64,000 nt of DNA from Ophioderma brevispina (GCA_023653785.1 JAMKCH010001669.1:1-64000); one strand, 5' to 3'; numbered from the stretch's first letter, positions 24,433 to 36,315 are shown. The notes: generated by a model not told the origin, from the sequence alone. Translations and numbers: made by a program.

Positions 24433-25806
24433 GGTGGCCTACTTTCTTGCAGGGCAATCTGGAAAAAGTGCTTTAAAATGTCTGAAAATTCACTAGTTAT
24501 AATTGAAAAGTGATAAATTCATGATTGACATGGTAGACTGTATGTTTTTGTCCAAACTAACGTGAATTTGGACAGTGCAAGGTAAGCCATTTTTACTCCG
24601 CGGTCATCAATTTCACATCGATTTGCAAATTAAAGCATTGGCGACTATAGAGAATCTAGAGTTTTGGTGTTCGTAACCTAAAATATTTTCCTGGTCATCA
24701 TCTTTTCAAATGTGGTTATTTGTGTGATTTTAGCTTGTACTTTGGGTTGATATTGTTGTCTCTCTGTGAGAGTTTTAAATGTGAAGAATCATAATTTTTA
24801 CCCAATGATGACCTTGACAGTGTTTTTAGCCTGTCGTGCAGCACCAAAGTTGTAGATATCGGACATATACCTCTTTTTAAACATTGAGACCAGATGCACA
24901 TTTATATCACCTTTTAATCCCGTCTGAAAACTTTAACAAAAATTTCCCCTGTTAACTTTATACCCCCATCTCAAATGATCAAGTATTACAAATTTGCTCT
25001 TCAAGGTTTGAAAGCACTTCAATGCCCTGAAACCAACACCACATGTTGTGCAGGACTCTTTTTACTATAATATAAACTAATAATAATACCAACAATCCTT
25101 GATATAGCGCCTAATGCTAGTCTCTCGCTTCACAATAGAAGTAGCAATTTATTCATTATCATACGAAGATTAAACATAGATAAAAATTTCAATGTAAAAC
25201 ACCAATATATCATAGTATCTCAATTTCAAATACTTGAGAAAAATTATAAGTAAATTTTCAAACATATATGTATTGTGACCACAGATAAAAGAGAAAGACA
25301 CCAAGAATATCCCTAACTCAGATATGCATTTTTCTTTCCCAACAACATGATTTTAAACACGCTTTTTGGAAAACATGGCCATATCTTGAGTTATAAGTAG
25401 GTTCTATGATTCCCGCAGCAAGGAAATTAATGAAAGAGCACACCTGCTTTCATAAGCTGCAGAACAAAAAGAAAATACGTAAAATATGAAAACCCCGTAT
25501 TTTGTGATTTTTGGCATCTGAGAGCTGAAAGCCTACAGAAATGTAAAATGAAGACACTTCTTTTGGTTTGAAATTGTTTCGAGTGACAACATATTGGGAA
25601 TATGATCTTTAGACCTATTTAGATAACTCTTGAGCTACCATGGAACCCACCTTAATATATGGTATATATCGAACTAGTTACTTTGAAGCTGAAATTGAGA
25701 AGTTCACTAGAAACAACAAACAACAACAATGGTCTTCACGCTCAGTTTTTTGATTTTATTTAGAATTCCAAATTGACTATTCATCAAATGGCAGAAAAGC
25801 CGAGGA
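24433..25806. other. No gene recognised
   Basis: AT-rich sequence. Near 25,075 a short TAATAATAATAC run followed by GATATAGCGCC resembles the repeat at 7.0 kb. Confidence 0.4.
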
Positions 25807-25865
25807 ATGACAGAAGCGGCCGCTAACGTTGGAGCTAGACTGCAGCACAGGCGCGAGGGATGTAT
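25807..25865 (+). CDS. Candidate first coding exon
   Basis: An ATG with G at -3 opens a 59-base frame (19 codons plus two bases) reading MTEAAANVGARLQHRREGC and ending at an ideal donor (GTAAGT at 25,866). The stretch is locally GC-rich and holds a GCGGCCGC word, as first exons often do. The next exon is not identified with confidence; the small exons at 28.3 and 31.0 kb are possible later exons of the same gene. I do not recognise the protein. The support is splice signal and composition only. Confidence 0.3.
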
Positions 25866-26239
25866 GTAAGTTTGACTTCACACTCCTATTTCTACTTCTC
25901 ATCTTCATATCTTGGCCTCGGGCTTGGACTTTTACTCATTTTGGTTTAAATGAGTACGTAACGAAACTGATTTCAGTCAGTTGTGTTTGTGCGTTTATAC
26001 ATGATCTATTGACCGGATGTACGTCCGTACTCAATGACGCTCACTGACAAGCTGAGCGCCAATTTGCAGCAGATTTCCTCATTTTGATTTATAGGTCTAG
26101 GAAAATAATCTTTCAGTGTTCAATTATTGTGACTTACCTTAGCAGTTTGAAAATAAACTTATGTCCTCTCCTTTTATTATGTAATCATAATTTCATGGTG
26201 TGTGTACTTTAAACCTCGTCGTAACCAATAAGCCTTTTT

Positions 26240-26500
26240 TGTGACACGGTTTACGGGGGAGGGTTACCAGGGGTAGTAACCCCCATCGAAAATTCGTTAA
26301 AAAGCACCCCATGCGTATATTTGATAGCATTGAACAGCTATGGGCCTCCTCTTTTTATTGATACCAAAATAAGTACCAACATACCTATTATGGCGTCACA
26401 AAGACGTCATTGAAATCCGCAAGGCGGCAAAATTGCATTTTCACCGAAATAGGCGACAATCCGATTTTGCGCTAAAAACTTGGCAAGTTGGCTCTTTTTA
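26240..26500. repeat. Diverged relative of the TTAA element at 57.9 kb
   Basis: The words AAGTACCAACAT, GTCACAAAGACGTCAT and a nearby CCGATTTTGCGC line up in the same order with AAGTACCAACAT, GTCACAATGACGTCAT and a similar tail at about 58,123-58,250. A GGTAACCCCC-type G/C palindrome precedes it, as in the 58-kb element. No matching pair of ends was found, so this is an incomplete or decayed copy. Confidence 0.4.
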
Positions 26501-27676
26501 CATAACATAGATTTTAAGACCCATACTCTGCTATTAGTTTCAAAAATGCACAATAAATACGTTGGAGTGCACCACCCCCCCCCGCCCAGCCCCCACCCCT
26601 TAACCTCGACGTTGTTATGTTTTAAATTGGCACAAAACTACGAATTTGTTTCAATAAAGGACGCATTCCTCTAAGAAAAGTCCCAATTACTCCAAACTCG
26701 AACGTTTCCCTACTGTAAACATGGTATGTTTGTACCATTTTAAGACATGTCTTGGCATATAACACGTCTTTAATAATAAAAGCAAAGAAATACACTATAT
26801 CCTCCTTCAAGTACATTTCACAAAACTGGTTAAAACATACGCTACGAACCGAAGTGTCGTCCATAAAACAATCATCATTCGAGAGTGTTTTGGCGTAGGA
26901 TGTAACATGGACATGTCATGCAAGAGAAGTGGGACTTTGTGTCGAAATAGATTCACAGTTATAATCCGTTGAAGTATGGTTGTAAGCCACCCAAGTCCTC
27001 AAGATAGACTTTGGACTGAGGTATATGTCAACAAAATCTTTCAAACACTATATAGATTATTTTAATATCGCCAATTGTTTCAATGTGAATATGCACAAAT
27101 CGCCCCAATTGCTATTGAGTGGGGTCTTTTTCCACTCCTATACTTCTAGAGTGGTCTGTGTGTCACGCCAGCGGTGGTGATCGTAATCTGCCATCCAATG
27201 CGTTTCCACTGAGGGAGTTCAAACCGTATCCTATAACAAACATTCCATTATGTGCTCTGCATTTTAGTATGTCAAATAGATGTGAGCATTATGACCACAT
27301 AGATATGTAGACCATGTTAGATTTTGACCTCTATTAACATGACGCAAATGGTGAAAATGATGCAAGTATTAGATTCCCTGGTCTTTTGGGACTGTATGAA
27401 GAATTTTTTGGGACCATTTTGAAAGAATCGGAACATTTCAAACAATTTATACCGCTAGATGACTTGAAACTTTATTGCCTTATAACTATTAAACTATAAC
27501 CCAAAGATAGGCAAACTTACTTGCTTATGACATGGTCAAAATGTTGGTATAGATATCAGTACAATCATATCTACCCTATATTTCCCCACTCTACAACTTT
27601 GTCCCTGGCAAATGCTGGTTCCCCGCACTTATACTTAATGACTTTGATATGGTTATTCTCTCACATATTTTCTAAG
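26501..27676. other. No gene recognised
   Basis: AT-rich sequence with a C-rich stretch at 26,573-26,600. No supported exon. Confidence 0.4.
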
Positions 27677-28351
27677 TATAACAACACCGAAATTTGTTTC
27701 AGTTGCAATTATTTTGGGTTCAAACATTAATTTAATTTAAATTTCTCTTTCCTATAATAAGCTTACTTACCATATTCGTTTTCGTAAGTCAAGTAATTAC
27801 AAAGAAATTGCCACGGTGTTCTGTTTCCATTGTAACTAGGCTGTTCACTTGATAACAAATAACAATAGTGTCTGGTACGAGAGAAGCACCAACCGAGAAA
27901 ACGTACTCGTTTTCACTCAATTATAAGGAAGTAAAATACATTCGGTTCTTATATTGCATATTTATAATTTCTTCGAAACCCAACAACAGACAGAACCTTG
28001 CACTATAAAGCAGATAATACGTTGATTAATAGCTAACCACAGCAAGTGATTGGAAACAAACAGCATCATTATGCAACCAAACGAGTTTGATTGCATGCAC
28101 CGAATAGTTTAAGACGTTTAGTTGTGTTTATCAGGATTTACTATTTACATCATATAGTCCATTTCTCATTTAAGTGCGTGTAGGTCGCATCACGTGTGTC
28201 AAAATGGGGGATGTTTGAGAATCCTTCAACTTTATAATGCTGTGTTTGCTTTGTTGAGTTCAGACACGCAAGTTATACCTGTAATCTATCTTGTATTACT
28301 TTTATGATGGGTTAAAGGTATCCACTTGACCAAAATATTTCTGCTTTCTAG

Positions 28352-28398
28352 AGGAGGCTACACGCGGCCTAAGTATTAGATTCTCAGATGGACTCATT
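28352..28398 (+). CDS. Candidate 47-base exon, copy A
   Basis: The sequence lies between a strong acceptor (tttctgctttctag) and a strong donor (ATT|GTAAGA). In the frame without stops it reads EATRGLSIRFSDGLI. The exon and its donor are base-for-base identical to 31,145-31,191 in copy B, although the surrounding sequence is full of indels. The protein is not recognised. Confidence 0.35.
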
Positions 28399-29149
28399 GT
28401 AAGAGTAAATACTCAGCAAAGCAGGAAAGAAAAAAGGATGTATAAAGCATAATTGCACCATCCTGGATCTCTTGCTCTGGATCATTATACGCCAAACAAA
28501 GCAGGTTCCTGCATCACGCTAGAGTTTGATGACCCGACACTGGTTATTGTGTTGTGAGTTAAGAAGTTGCCATCATCATTAACGAATTCCCAGCCGAGGC
28601 CGCGCTTTGACAGCCAATTGAAGAATTACTATCAAGTAATGTGAGGCAAGTTGGTTCCATTGTCGGTCGTCCCAGGAAAAAAAGCTATGAATAATCGTAG
28701 GTGTTTAGCCAATGGACGGACGGTAATGATACATATGGGGCGCGAAAGTTGGGGCGGATGGGTTTGTACGTGGCGTACCGACCCGGGTGGCAGATGGGGG
28801 GGGGGGGGGGGGGCCATAAGTTGCCCCCTCTGCGCGAAAAAAGCGGGACGATATGGCCCAAAATATTCATCTTCCCATCCCTCTTTTTTTCGGGGAATTG
28901 AAACCAATGGCAGCCTAAATTTTGGCCAAATAAAAGCCAAAATCGGCATTTTCGCACGCTACGCGCGCATTTGGTGGGGGTCAAATTCAGATGTAATTGG
29001 AGCAAGCACGACTTACGCAAATTTTGCCCCCCCTTGCGGACGACTTGGAAATTGCCCCCCTCTGGATCGACTCCCTGGTCGGCGGGCCACTGGTTTTGTA
29101 GAATTCCTCCAGTCATATCAACCAACTGATGCGTTATCTTGAACTCATA

Positions 29150-30468
29150 GATAACGGGTAATTTTCCGTTCCTACGGCTTCAAGGCTTTGGCCAGTTTAG
29201 GGGGAGATCTACTGTCACACTTGCTGTCTCTGGTGTAATATTTAGCTGCATCACGTTGACCCATATCGATTTTGTGATTGTTTTTTTGGTATTTGGACCA
29301 TGCAACCGGAGCGTATTCCAATTTAGGTTGAGGCGATAGGAAGCTTCAGATTTGACAGCTGGGGTACACGATTTAAAATTCCTTCTTATGACACCAAGAT
29401 CCTTCCTACTTGCTTTTGTGACTTGAATCTATGCTTGACCATTGAGGTCATTACTAAATAGAATACCCCCAGTGCATGACTTTCTGTGGTGTCTAATACT
29501 TTGCCACAAGCGTAGGCAGTAATTTTTGGTGTTCTTTTGGATGTGTAATGCTAGTATAACATTTGTCTGTATAAACTCATTTGACAGTCTTTACTCTGAC
29601 TTGAAAGCGGATCAAGGTCATGTTGGAAAATAACATTGTCCTCGGGTGTATTTATTTCCCTTATATATGATGGCATCGACGTCTGCAAAGAGGCGTGTCC
29701 TCGTCCCGGGGGAAACACACGGCATGTTATTATATAAACGAAAAAGGACAACATGACCATTCACTGTACCCTGGGGTACGCTAGATATAACCTCGCAGTT
29801 GAGGACAACAAACACCTTCCCAAAAGAACTTTTGTTTACGTTTTTTAAAATTTTTAAGCCCAACTAGGAATTTCCCGTGATCCATAATGCTTAACTTTCA
29901 TAAGCAGGCGATCATGCGTACGCGATCGAAAGCTTTTGAAAAAAATCTAATAGGAGGACAGCATCGGACTTGCTTCCGTTTTCAAATGATTTAGCTAAAT
30001 CATAATCATTTTGTAGTGAGAAACTAATTGGGTATCACACAACCGCCTTCCCTTTTTCTAAAACCATGCTGTAAAATCATTATAAGATCTGTACTGCATC
30101 AAGATGGGACATGATTTGCTAGTGAGAATAATGCTCTAAGACTTGCAGCATATGGATGTTAAGGCTACGGGCCTGTAGTTATTTGGGAGGGTACGAAGAC
30201 CCTTTTTATATGGATAGGAGATGCGAGATATTAGCCAATCGTCAGGTAGGTCCCCCGTATCCAAACTCTGATTAAACATGGCGGATACATAGTGACCATC
30301 CGGCACAAATTCCAATATTCTTGATGTGATTTGATCAGAACCAGCTGCTTTGTCCTCGCATGCAAATTAGAGAGGATATTTTGGACACCCTCCGGGTTCA
30401 GATCACTAGGTGAAATAAAGGAGGCGGGTGCCTGGCAAATTAGGTAGATTTTCTAAGTCCTCCTGATG
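29150..30468 (-). pseudogene. CR1/L2-like reverse transcriptase remnant, copy A
   Basis: Reading the minus strand from about 30,430 down, fragments in shifting frames follow the standard order of a Jockey/CR1/L2-type non-LTR reverse transcriptase: NPEGVQNILSNL, a RPVALTS-like block, SKAFDR-like, SVPQGT (29,768-29,785), LFADVDAIIY (the FADD active-site block with an extra residue), DLGVIRRNFKSC, then a C-terminal LNWNTL-like segment. Several frameshifts and stops rule out function. The upstream end is cut by the duplication junction. Exact clade is a guess from motif style. Confidence 0.75.
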
Positions 30469-31028
30469 TATAACAACACCGAAATTGTTTCAGTGCAATT
30501 AGTTTGAGTCACCAATTAATTTATTTACATTTCTTGCACTATAATAAGCCTTACTTAAAATATCGTGTTCGTAAGTACAGTAAATACAAAGAAATTGCCA
30601 CAGGTGTTCTGTTTCCATTGTAAATAGGCTGTGCACTTGATGTAAACAAATAACAAATATGTCTGGACGATTAAGAGCACAACGAGAAAACGAACTAGTT
30701 TTCAACTCAATGATAGAAAGTAAAATACATTCGAGTTCTTACTATTACATATTATATTCTTAGAACAAAGAAAACAAAGACGACGAACTTGCCACTATAA
30801 AGCAGATAAGACGGATTAAATGCTAACCACAGAAAGTGAGTGGAAACAAAACAGCATAATGATGAAAACGAGTTTTTGTTCGCAATTGCACCGAATGGTT
30901 TAAGGAGTTTTGTTGTGTTAGCAGGATTATTTTTTTTTTGTATCATCATATATTCATTTAGCATTTAAGGGGTGTAGTCGCAAACGTGTGTCAAAATGGG
31001 GGGATGTGAGAATAACTTCAACTTACAG

Positions 31029-31065
31029 ATGGCTTGTGTTTGCTTTGTTGATTCAGACACGCAAG
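31029..31065 (+). CDS. Candidate 37-base exon
   Basis: Acceptor ttcaacttacag and donor CAAG|GTAATT bracket 37 bases reading ACVCFVDSDTQ after an ATG. It ends in phase 1. Joined to the 47-base exon at 31,145 it gives the codon G|AG and an unbroken frame. The equivalent in copy A (about 28,248-28,285) has lost the acceptor and donor through small indels. A 79-bp intron separates the two exons. The protein is unknown. Confidence 0.35.
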
Positions 31066-31144
31066 GTAATTAACTGTATATCTATTCTTGTATACGTTGT
31101 AATGCTGGTTAAAGTGTATCATGACCAAAATATTTCTACTCTAG

Positions 31145-31191
31145 AGGAGGCTACACGCGGCCTAAGTATTAGATTCTCAGATGGACTCATT
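31145..31191 (+). CDS. Candidate 47-base exon, copy B
   Basis: Acceptor tttctactctag and donor ATT|GTAAGA. The two leading bases complete a codon from the 37-base exon, then EATRGLSIRFSDGLI follows. A third possible exon starts in phase 0 near 31,309 (after ccacaaag) with KDSCIITLE and, in copy A, ITLEFDDPTLVIV before GTGAGT. Taken together these suggest a gene made of very small exons. No family is recognised. Confidence 0.35.
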
Positions 31192-31899
31192 GTAAGAGTA
31201 ATACTAACAAGCAAGCAAGGAAGAAGAAAAAAAGGGATCTGAATAAAAGCATAATTGCACCAGCATATGGGATCTATGGATGGATCTGGAAATTTATTTA
31301 CTCCCACAAAGAAGGATTCCTGCATCATCACGCTAGAGTTGATGACCAGACCACTGGTTAGTGGTTGTGAGTTAAGTTGCCCATCATCATTAACGAAATC
31401 AGAGAGCCGCTTCTGAAAGCATTGAAAGTATAATATCAAGTAAATGGTTGTGAGTGAGGCAAGTTGTTCCTCCAGTGTCGGGGTCGTCCAGGGAAAAAAA
31501 AAGCTATTTGAATATATCCTAGTTTTAGACAATACGACGCGTAAAGATAAACATATGGTTGCGCGAAAGTTGGCGGGTGGGGTTTGTACAGTTGGCGCGT
31601 ACCGACCGGGGGGCCAGAATGGGGGGGGGGGGGGAAGTTGCCCCTTCTGGCTCGAAAAAGCGGACGATATGGACCAAAACTAGCATTTTCATCCCTCTTT
31701 TAGGGGAATTGCGCCAATTTCAGCCTATTTGGGCCAAATTAAAGCAAAATCGGCAATTTTCGCACGCTACGCGCCGCGCATTTGGTAAATTCGATTTACT
31801 TGGTGCAAATCCGGACTACGAATTTTGCCCCTCTGCGGGACGACTTGGAAGGAAATTGACCCCTCTGGATCGAATACCATAGGTACGCCATGGTTTTGT

Positions 31900-33475
31900 A
31901 AGAAATTCTGCCATAAATAATCAACAACTCATCGTTACTGAACATCCAGATAAGCGGGTAAATTTCCGACGGCTTTCAGGCTTTGCCAGTTTTAGGGACG
32001 GAGAGATCAGATTGTCAACTTGCGTCTCTGGTTTGTAATTAATTTAGCGGCAGCACGTGAAACATATCGAGTTTGTGTGGTCTTTTTTGGTATTTGGAAA
32101 ACATGCAACGGAAAGCCGTATTCAATTTAGGTTGGACGAGCGTAGTACCGTTCCAGATTTGACAGGCTGGGGTAACATGTTTAAAATTCCTTATTATGAC
32201 ACCAAGATCCTTCCTACTTGCTTTTGTGACTGAATCTATGTGATTTTGAACATTTGAGGGTCATTACTAAATAGTATACCCAAGTATGATGACTTTCAGG
32301 GTGTCTAATACTTTGGCAATAGGCTGTAAGGAGTAATTTGGGTGTTTTTTGGATGTGTAATGCATAGTATAACATTTGTCTGTATGAAAAAACTCATTGA
32401 CAGTCTTACTCACTTGAAAGAGTAGCAAGGGTCTGTTGGAAAATATCATTGTCTCGGTTTGTCTGTATTTCCATGATATATGAGGGCATCGTCTGCAAGC
32501 GGCGGGTCCTCGTCCGGGAGGGAAACACAGCATGTTATTAATATAAACGAAAAAGGAAAAAAGGACCAACACTGTTCCCTGGGGTACGCTAGATATAACC
32601 TCGGCAGTTGAGGACAAAACACCTTCCAAAAGAATTGTTGTTACGTTGTGTTAAAAAATTTTTAATCCAAACTAGGCATTTTCCAGTGATACCTAATGCG
32701 GAACTTTCATAAGCAGGCGAGTATGCGGAACGCGCGAAAGCTTTTGAAAAATATAATGGAACAGCTCGACTTGCTCCTGTTTTCAAATGATTTAGCAAAT
32801 CATAAATCATTTGTAGTGAGAACTAATTGGGTATCACACCCTCCTTGTTCTAAAACCTGCTAAATCATTTAAGATACTGTACTGATCAAGATGGGGACAT
32901 GTATGGGATAGTGAGATATTGCTCTAAGACTTTGCCCGCATAGGATGTTAAGGCTACGAGGCCTGTAGTTATTGGGAGGTTACGAATACCATTTTTATGG
33001 ATAGGAGTGATGTGAGATATTAGCCAAGCGCAGGTAGGTCCCCCGTAACCAAACTATGATTAAAAATGCGGATACTATAGGTGACAACGGCAAGAACATC
33101 CTTAAGTATTCTTGAGGGGATTTGATCAAGAACAGTGCTTTATCTGCATGCACATTAGAGAGGATTTTGGCACCCTCCGGGTTAATCATCCATAGGTGAA
33201 ATAAGAGGAGCGGGTGAACCTGGCAAAAATTAGTAGATTTTCTAAGTCCTCCTGAGTGTAAAAATGATGTGAAATAATGTTAGGAGGTCAGATTTTATCT
33301 TGGGTATTTTTTGTGATCTGGTCGTTATGTTCAAGGGAGAATACCTATTGTTCAATCTTTATTGATTTTTGACTAGTTTTTTACTAGTTTCAAAACTCTT
33401 TGTATTTTGATGCCAAATTTTCATCAGAAGATCTTAGGTAATCACCCTGCGCATGACGCAGTTCTTTTTATATGT
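31900..33475 (-). pseudogene. CR1/L2-like reverse transcriptase remnant, copy B
   Basis: Same element as in copy A, with more of the upstream coding part preserved (to about 33,470). Recognisable pieces include NPEGAKILSNV, WIKNFLTQRNN, SSVPQGTV and LADDALIY, which keeps the two active-site aspartates of the A/F-A-D-D block that copy A shows with an extra residue. It ends with an IILGYTI-like segment. Frames shift repeatedly. The hAT-like element at 33,484 begins directly at its upstream side. Confidence 0.75.
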
Positions 33476-33483
33476 CGATCTGT
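33476..33483. repeat. 8-bp target-site duplication, left copy
   Basis: CGATCTGT, repeated exactly at 35,568-35,575 on the other side of the element. Confidence 0.85.
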
Positions 33484-33495
33484 CAGACTTGTAGT

Positions 33496-33815
33496 ACCCG
33501 TACCCATACCCGGTACCGTACCCTCCCGGGTACAAAATGGTCCCCGTTACCGTACCAATACCATGTCTCGGGGACCCATACCCGTACCAGTACCCAAACG
33601 TATCACATGATGGACCCGGACCCGTACCAGTACCCATGGTATTGGACCCGTATCGGACCCAGTACCCATGGTCTTGGACCGACCCGTACCCGACCCATGG
33701 TTTCGGCCCATACCCGTTACCAATACCCCATGGGTCTGGACCATACCCATACCACGGCTTCGGACCGTAACGATTACCCATGTGGTCTAGACCTGATCCG
33801 TCCCCAATACCCTAG
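33496..33815. repeat. Left subterminal GTACCC array
   Basis: Degenerate repeats of CCCGTACCCATACC alternate with CCATGGTCTTGGACC-type words, giving a higher-order unit of about 25-35 bp. The minus strand is rich in GGGTACGGG, with closely spaced G-triplets. Long open frames full of Gly-Tyr or Pro-Tyr here simply translate the repeat. Confidence 0.85.
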
Positions 33816-35224
33816 TCCCAATAAGGGGACTTCCATGACGTTTTTCTTGAACCGTATGCCTTTACAGGTCTATATGTGACAGTCCCCCAAAACCATATGG
33901 TGTATCAGCTATGACATTTTTGTTGTAGCCTTAAATTTCGAAACACGGACAACATGTCACCTCCAATATTCATATAACACTGGTGCTTCGACTAAACACT
34001 CTTCTACCTTAGCACCAGTAATATCCAATTTTAAATACTAGCTAAAGCTTTCATTAAATAAAGCATCTGCATACAAAATCAGGAATTAGTCACCAGTCAG
34101 AAAATTTAAGTACAAGTCTTGAAATTTCATAAATTTCACTTCATAAAAAGTTGATAATTACGACTATCCTGTTGGTGATAACACTCTAAGGAATACTTTC
34201 AGGGGGAATCCGGTAATATTTATTCGCTTAAAGCAGCAAAAATGTTGAGGAATGCGAGACAAAAATTTTGTCATAGAAGTACACCTATTTTGGCATGGAC
34301 TTCCCCATTGATGAAGTTAAAGTAATGGCAGTATGCATAATTGTACATATGGAGAGTCATGCTCAGCAAGACTATCCAATACCCATGGTCTTGTAACAAT
34401 ACCAGTTTCCATGTTGTCGTTGCCATCCTCTTACCTGTACCCGATGATGTAAAATTTAAAAAAACAAAAACTAACTGGCCCCAGTATCTTTGTTTTAATG
34501 GATATTAATGGAGTTAATTTTGTTACTTTGATGATGTTAAAGGGGCAACAAAGGATTTAAACATGGGTGTCCTAAAAAAAAAAAATATTTTGCACTGAAT
34601 TGTTAAGCTCCATCTGGAAGACTAAGCGGAGAATTAGTCTTGGTACAAAAAAAATGAATGAAATTTAAAATTTTGTGCTTTGAAGCAAATAGCAAACCTA
34701 ATTTACCTTTTGTTTTCACTTTCACTTTGATAATACATTTCTGTAGCCAAATAAGCAACAAAAATCAAAATATGTATCTCTTGATGAACCTTAATTTATA
34801 CATCCCAAAAAACTATTTTCAGTCTATCTACAGTGTTGTAACATAATATACAGTATAGACCATGGATATTATAGAGCACTATGACCAGTACTATGCAACA
34901 CGTATGCTTAGTCTTTCACAATTAATTTGCACTGTTTCGAGCCAGTAACTCTCCCAATATTGAAATACGAACTTACCCATAGGGGACGCTTACATGTACT
35001 GCAACAAATAATGGGATAGTGACATATCTTTGAAAAGTACTGTTCTTCCTTTTCTGACACTTTTTTCAATGCTAAAAAAATACTTATAAGGATTCCACAC
35101 ACTTACCCTTCATTCATCTAGCTATTCCGGAAAATTCAAATTCAATATGGCTCTTTTCAGTTGGATCATGATAGTGGCTTTAAGTTTTGGAACTCATGCA
35201 CTTATATGTACCAGGTACAATACA

Positions 35225-35553
35225 CGAAGGTCTGTACACGTAACCAAAAGACTCGTACCCATACCCATGACAACTGTACACGTACCCGACCCAGGGTGTC
35301 GTTAGCGGGACCCGTACCCATATACCCGTACCCATGGGCTTGGACCAGGACCCATACCAGACCCTGGGCTTGGACCCGTACCCAGCGTAACCCAGACCCA
35401 TGACTTTGTCACCAAGTTGGACCCGTACCTATACCCGTACCCGTGGTCTGCGACCCGGCACCCGTACCCGTACCCACGGTCTCGGAACCGTACCCGTACC
35501 CATACCCATGGTCTCGGACCCGTACCCATACACCGTACCCCTGATCGTACCCC
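35225..35553. repeat. Right subterminal GTACCC array
   Basis: Same kind of array as at the left end (CCCGTACCC, CCATGGTCTCGGACC, CCATGGGCTTGGACC). It lies in direct rather than inverted orientation relative to the left array, although the outer 12 bases are inverted. Confidence 0.85.
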
Positions 35554-35567
35554 ACACTACAAGTCTG

Positions 35568-35575
35568 CGATCTGT
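35568..35575. repeat. 8-bp target-site duplication, right copy
   Basis: CGATCTGT, identical to 33,476-33,483. Confidence 0.85.
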
Positions 35576-36315
35576 ATGTTTGAATTTAATTTTCCTCTTT
35601 TAACCTGAGGAACGTGTTATTAAAGAGCCTGTGAAGTGAAGTTGGTCTAGCGCCTAGCGTGCGTTATACCAAGGTAAGTTATATCTACTAGAACTGAATT
35701 TGGTAGGAATATGTAAGTCCATTAGTTCTTTTTTTGTGCGTGAAATATTTTGTTTAGTTTGTAAATTTCAAAACAAATTCCCCTTTGCGAGTTTGGGTAA
35801 CTTCCTTAAGAATAACAGGGAGGAGGAAACTGAATGTCATATTGCAAAAAGACGTGATTGAATTAAGCTGTCCAATTATTCAAAAAATGGAGATGGGACT
35901 GTAATCTATTTTTCTTTTTGTTTCAACTATGTTTACGGCGACCTGCTGATGTTTTATATACTACTCATTAAGGGATCAAGTTGTTGTATTATAATTATCA
36001 CGTACTTGGTTTTAATAATTCTTTGGTGCCATGGGTTTTTTATGTGTTTTGATAATGCTGTTTTTGTGATTTTGATTTTTTTTTTTTTTTTTGATTGTTA
36101 AGAAAGCACATGGCACTTCCGGCCTTGTGGAAAAGATAAAAAAGTCCATTAGTTCAGATATTTTGTGTTTCAAAAGATCCCAATTTTTGTTGCACTGAAG
36201 TTTTAATAGGCGCTAACAAAATGATTACCAAAAACTTTGAAAGGTTTCACGGGACCTATGATAAGGAGGCCCTCCAGATGAGGATTCCTGGCATCATAAT
36301 CGTCCGTTGCATAAT
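35576..36315. other. No gene recognised
   Basis: AT-rich sequence with a poly-T run at 36,077-36,092. No supported feature. Confidence 0.4.

Larger units (their letters stand above)
27677..30468 (+). repeat. Direct duplication 2, copy A (about 2.79 kb)
   Basis: The sequence from TATAACAACACCGAAA to TTTCTAAGTCCTCCTGATG recurs at 30,469-33,256. Copies differ mainly by short indels. The 11-mer ATTTTCTAAGT lies just before copy A (27,667), at its end (30,447) and at the end of copy B (33,237), so the breakpoint shows microhomology. The copy contains a small-exon candidate (28.35 kb), a poly-G tract at 28,797-28,813 and a minus-strand reverse-transcriptase remnant (29.2-30.5 kb). Confidence 0.8.
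30469..33256 (+). repeat. Direct duplication 2, copy B (about 2.79 kb)
   Basis: Second copy of 27,677-30,468. It joins copy A without a spacer (GATG|TATAACAAC) and runs on into more of the same minus-strand retroelement beyond 33,250. The true right flank of the locus is therefore here and the true left flank is at copy A. Poly-G tract at 31,620-31,634. Confidence 0.8.
33484..35567. mobile_element. hAT-like non-autonomous transposon, 2,084 bp
   Basis: The first 12 bases, CAGACTTGTAGT, are the exact reverse complement of the last 12 (35,556-35,567). The element is flanked by a perfect 8-bp direct repeat, CGATCTGT. An 8-bp target duplication together with ends beginning CAG is characteristic of hAT transposons. 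Next to each end lies an array rich in GTACCC. The interior (33,840-35,200) is AT-rich with no transposase-like frame, so the element would depend on a hAT transposase made elsewhere. It inserted on the upstream side of the CR1/L2-like remnant. Confidence 0.88.

Noticed and set aside
28352..28398. Idea that the 47-base exon encodes part of a von Willebrand factor D domain
   Set aside because: Only a loose resemblance of a few residues; no cysteine pattern supports it.
28651..29142. 163-codon plus-strand and 146-codon minus-strand open frames
   Set aside because: They span a poly-G tract and are not preserved in copy B (31.5-31.9 kb); the region looks like non-coding repeat.
33434..33879. Open frames of up to 135 codons, Gly/Tyr- or Pro/Tyr-rich
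   Set aside because: They are translations of the GTACCC array in the hAT-like element.
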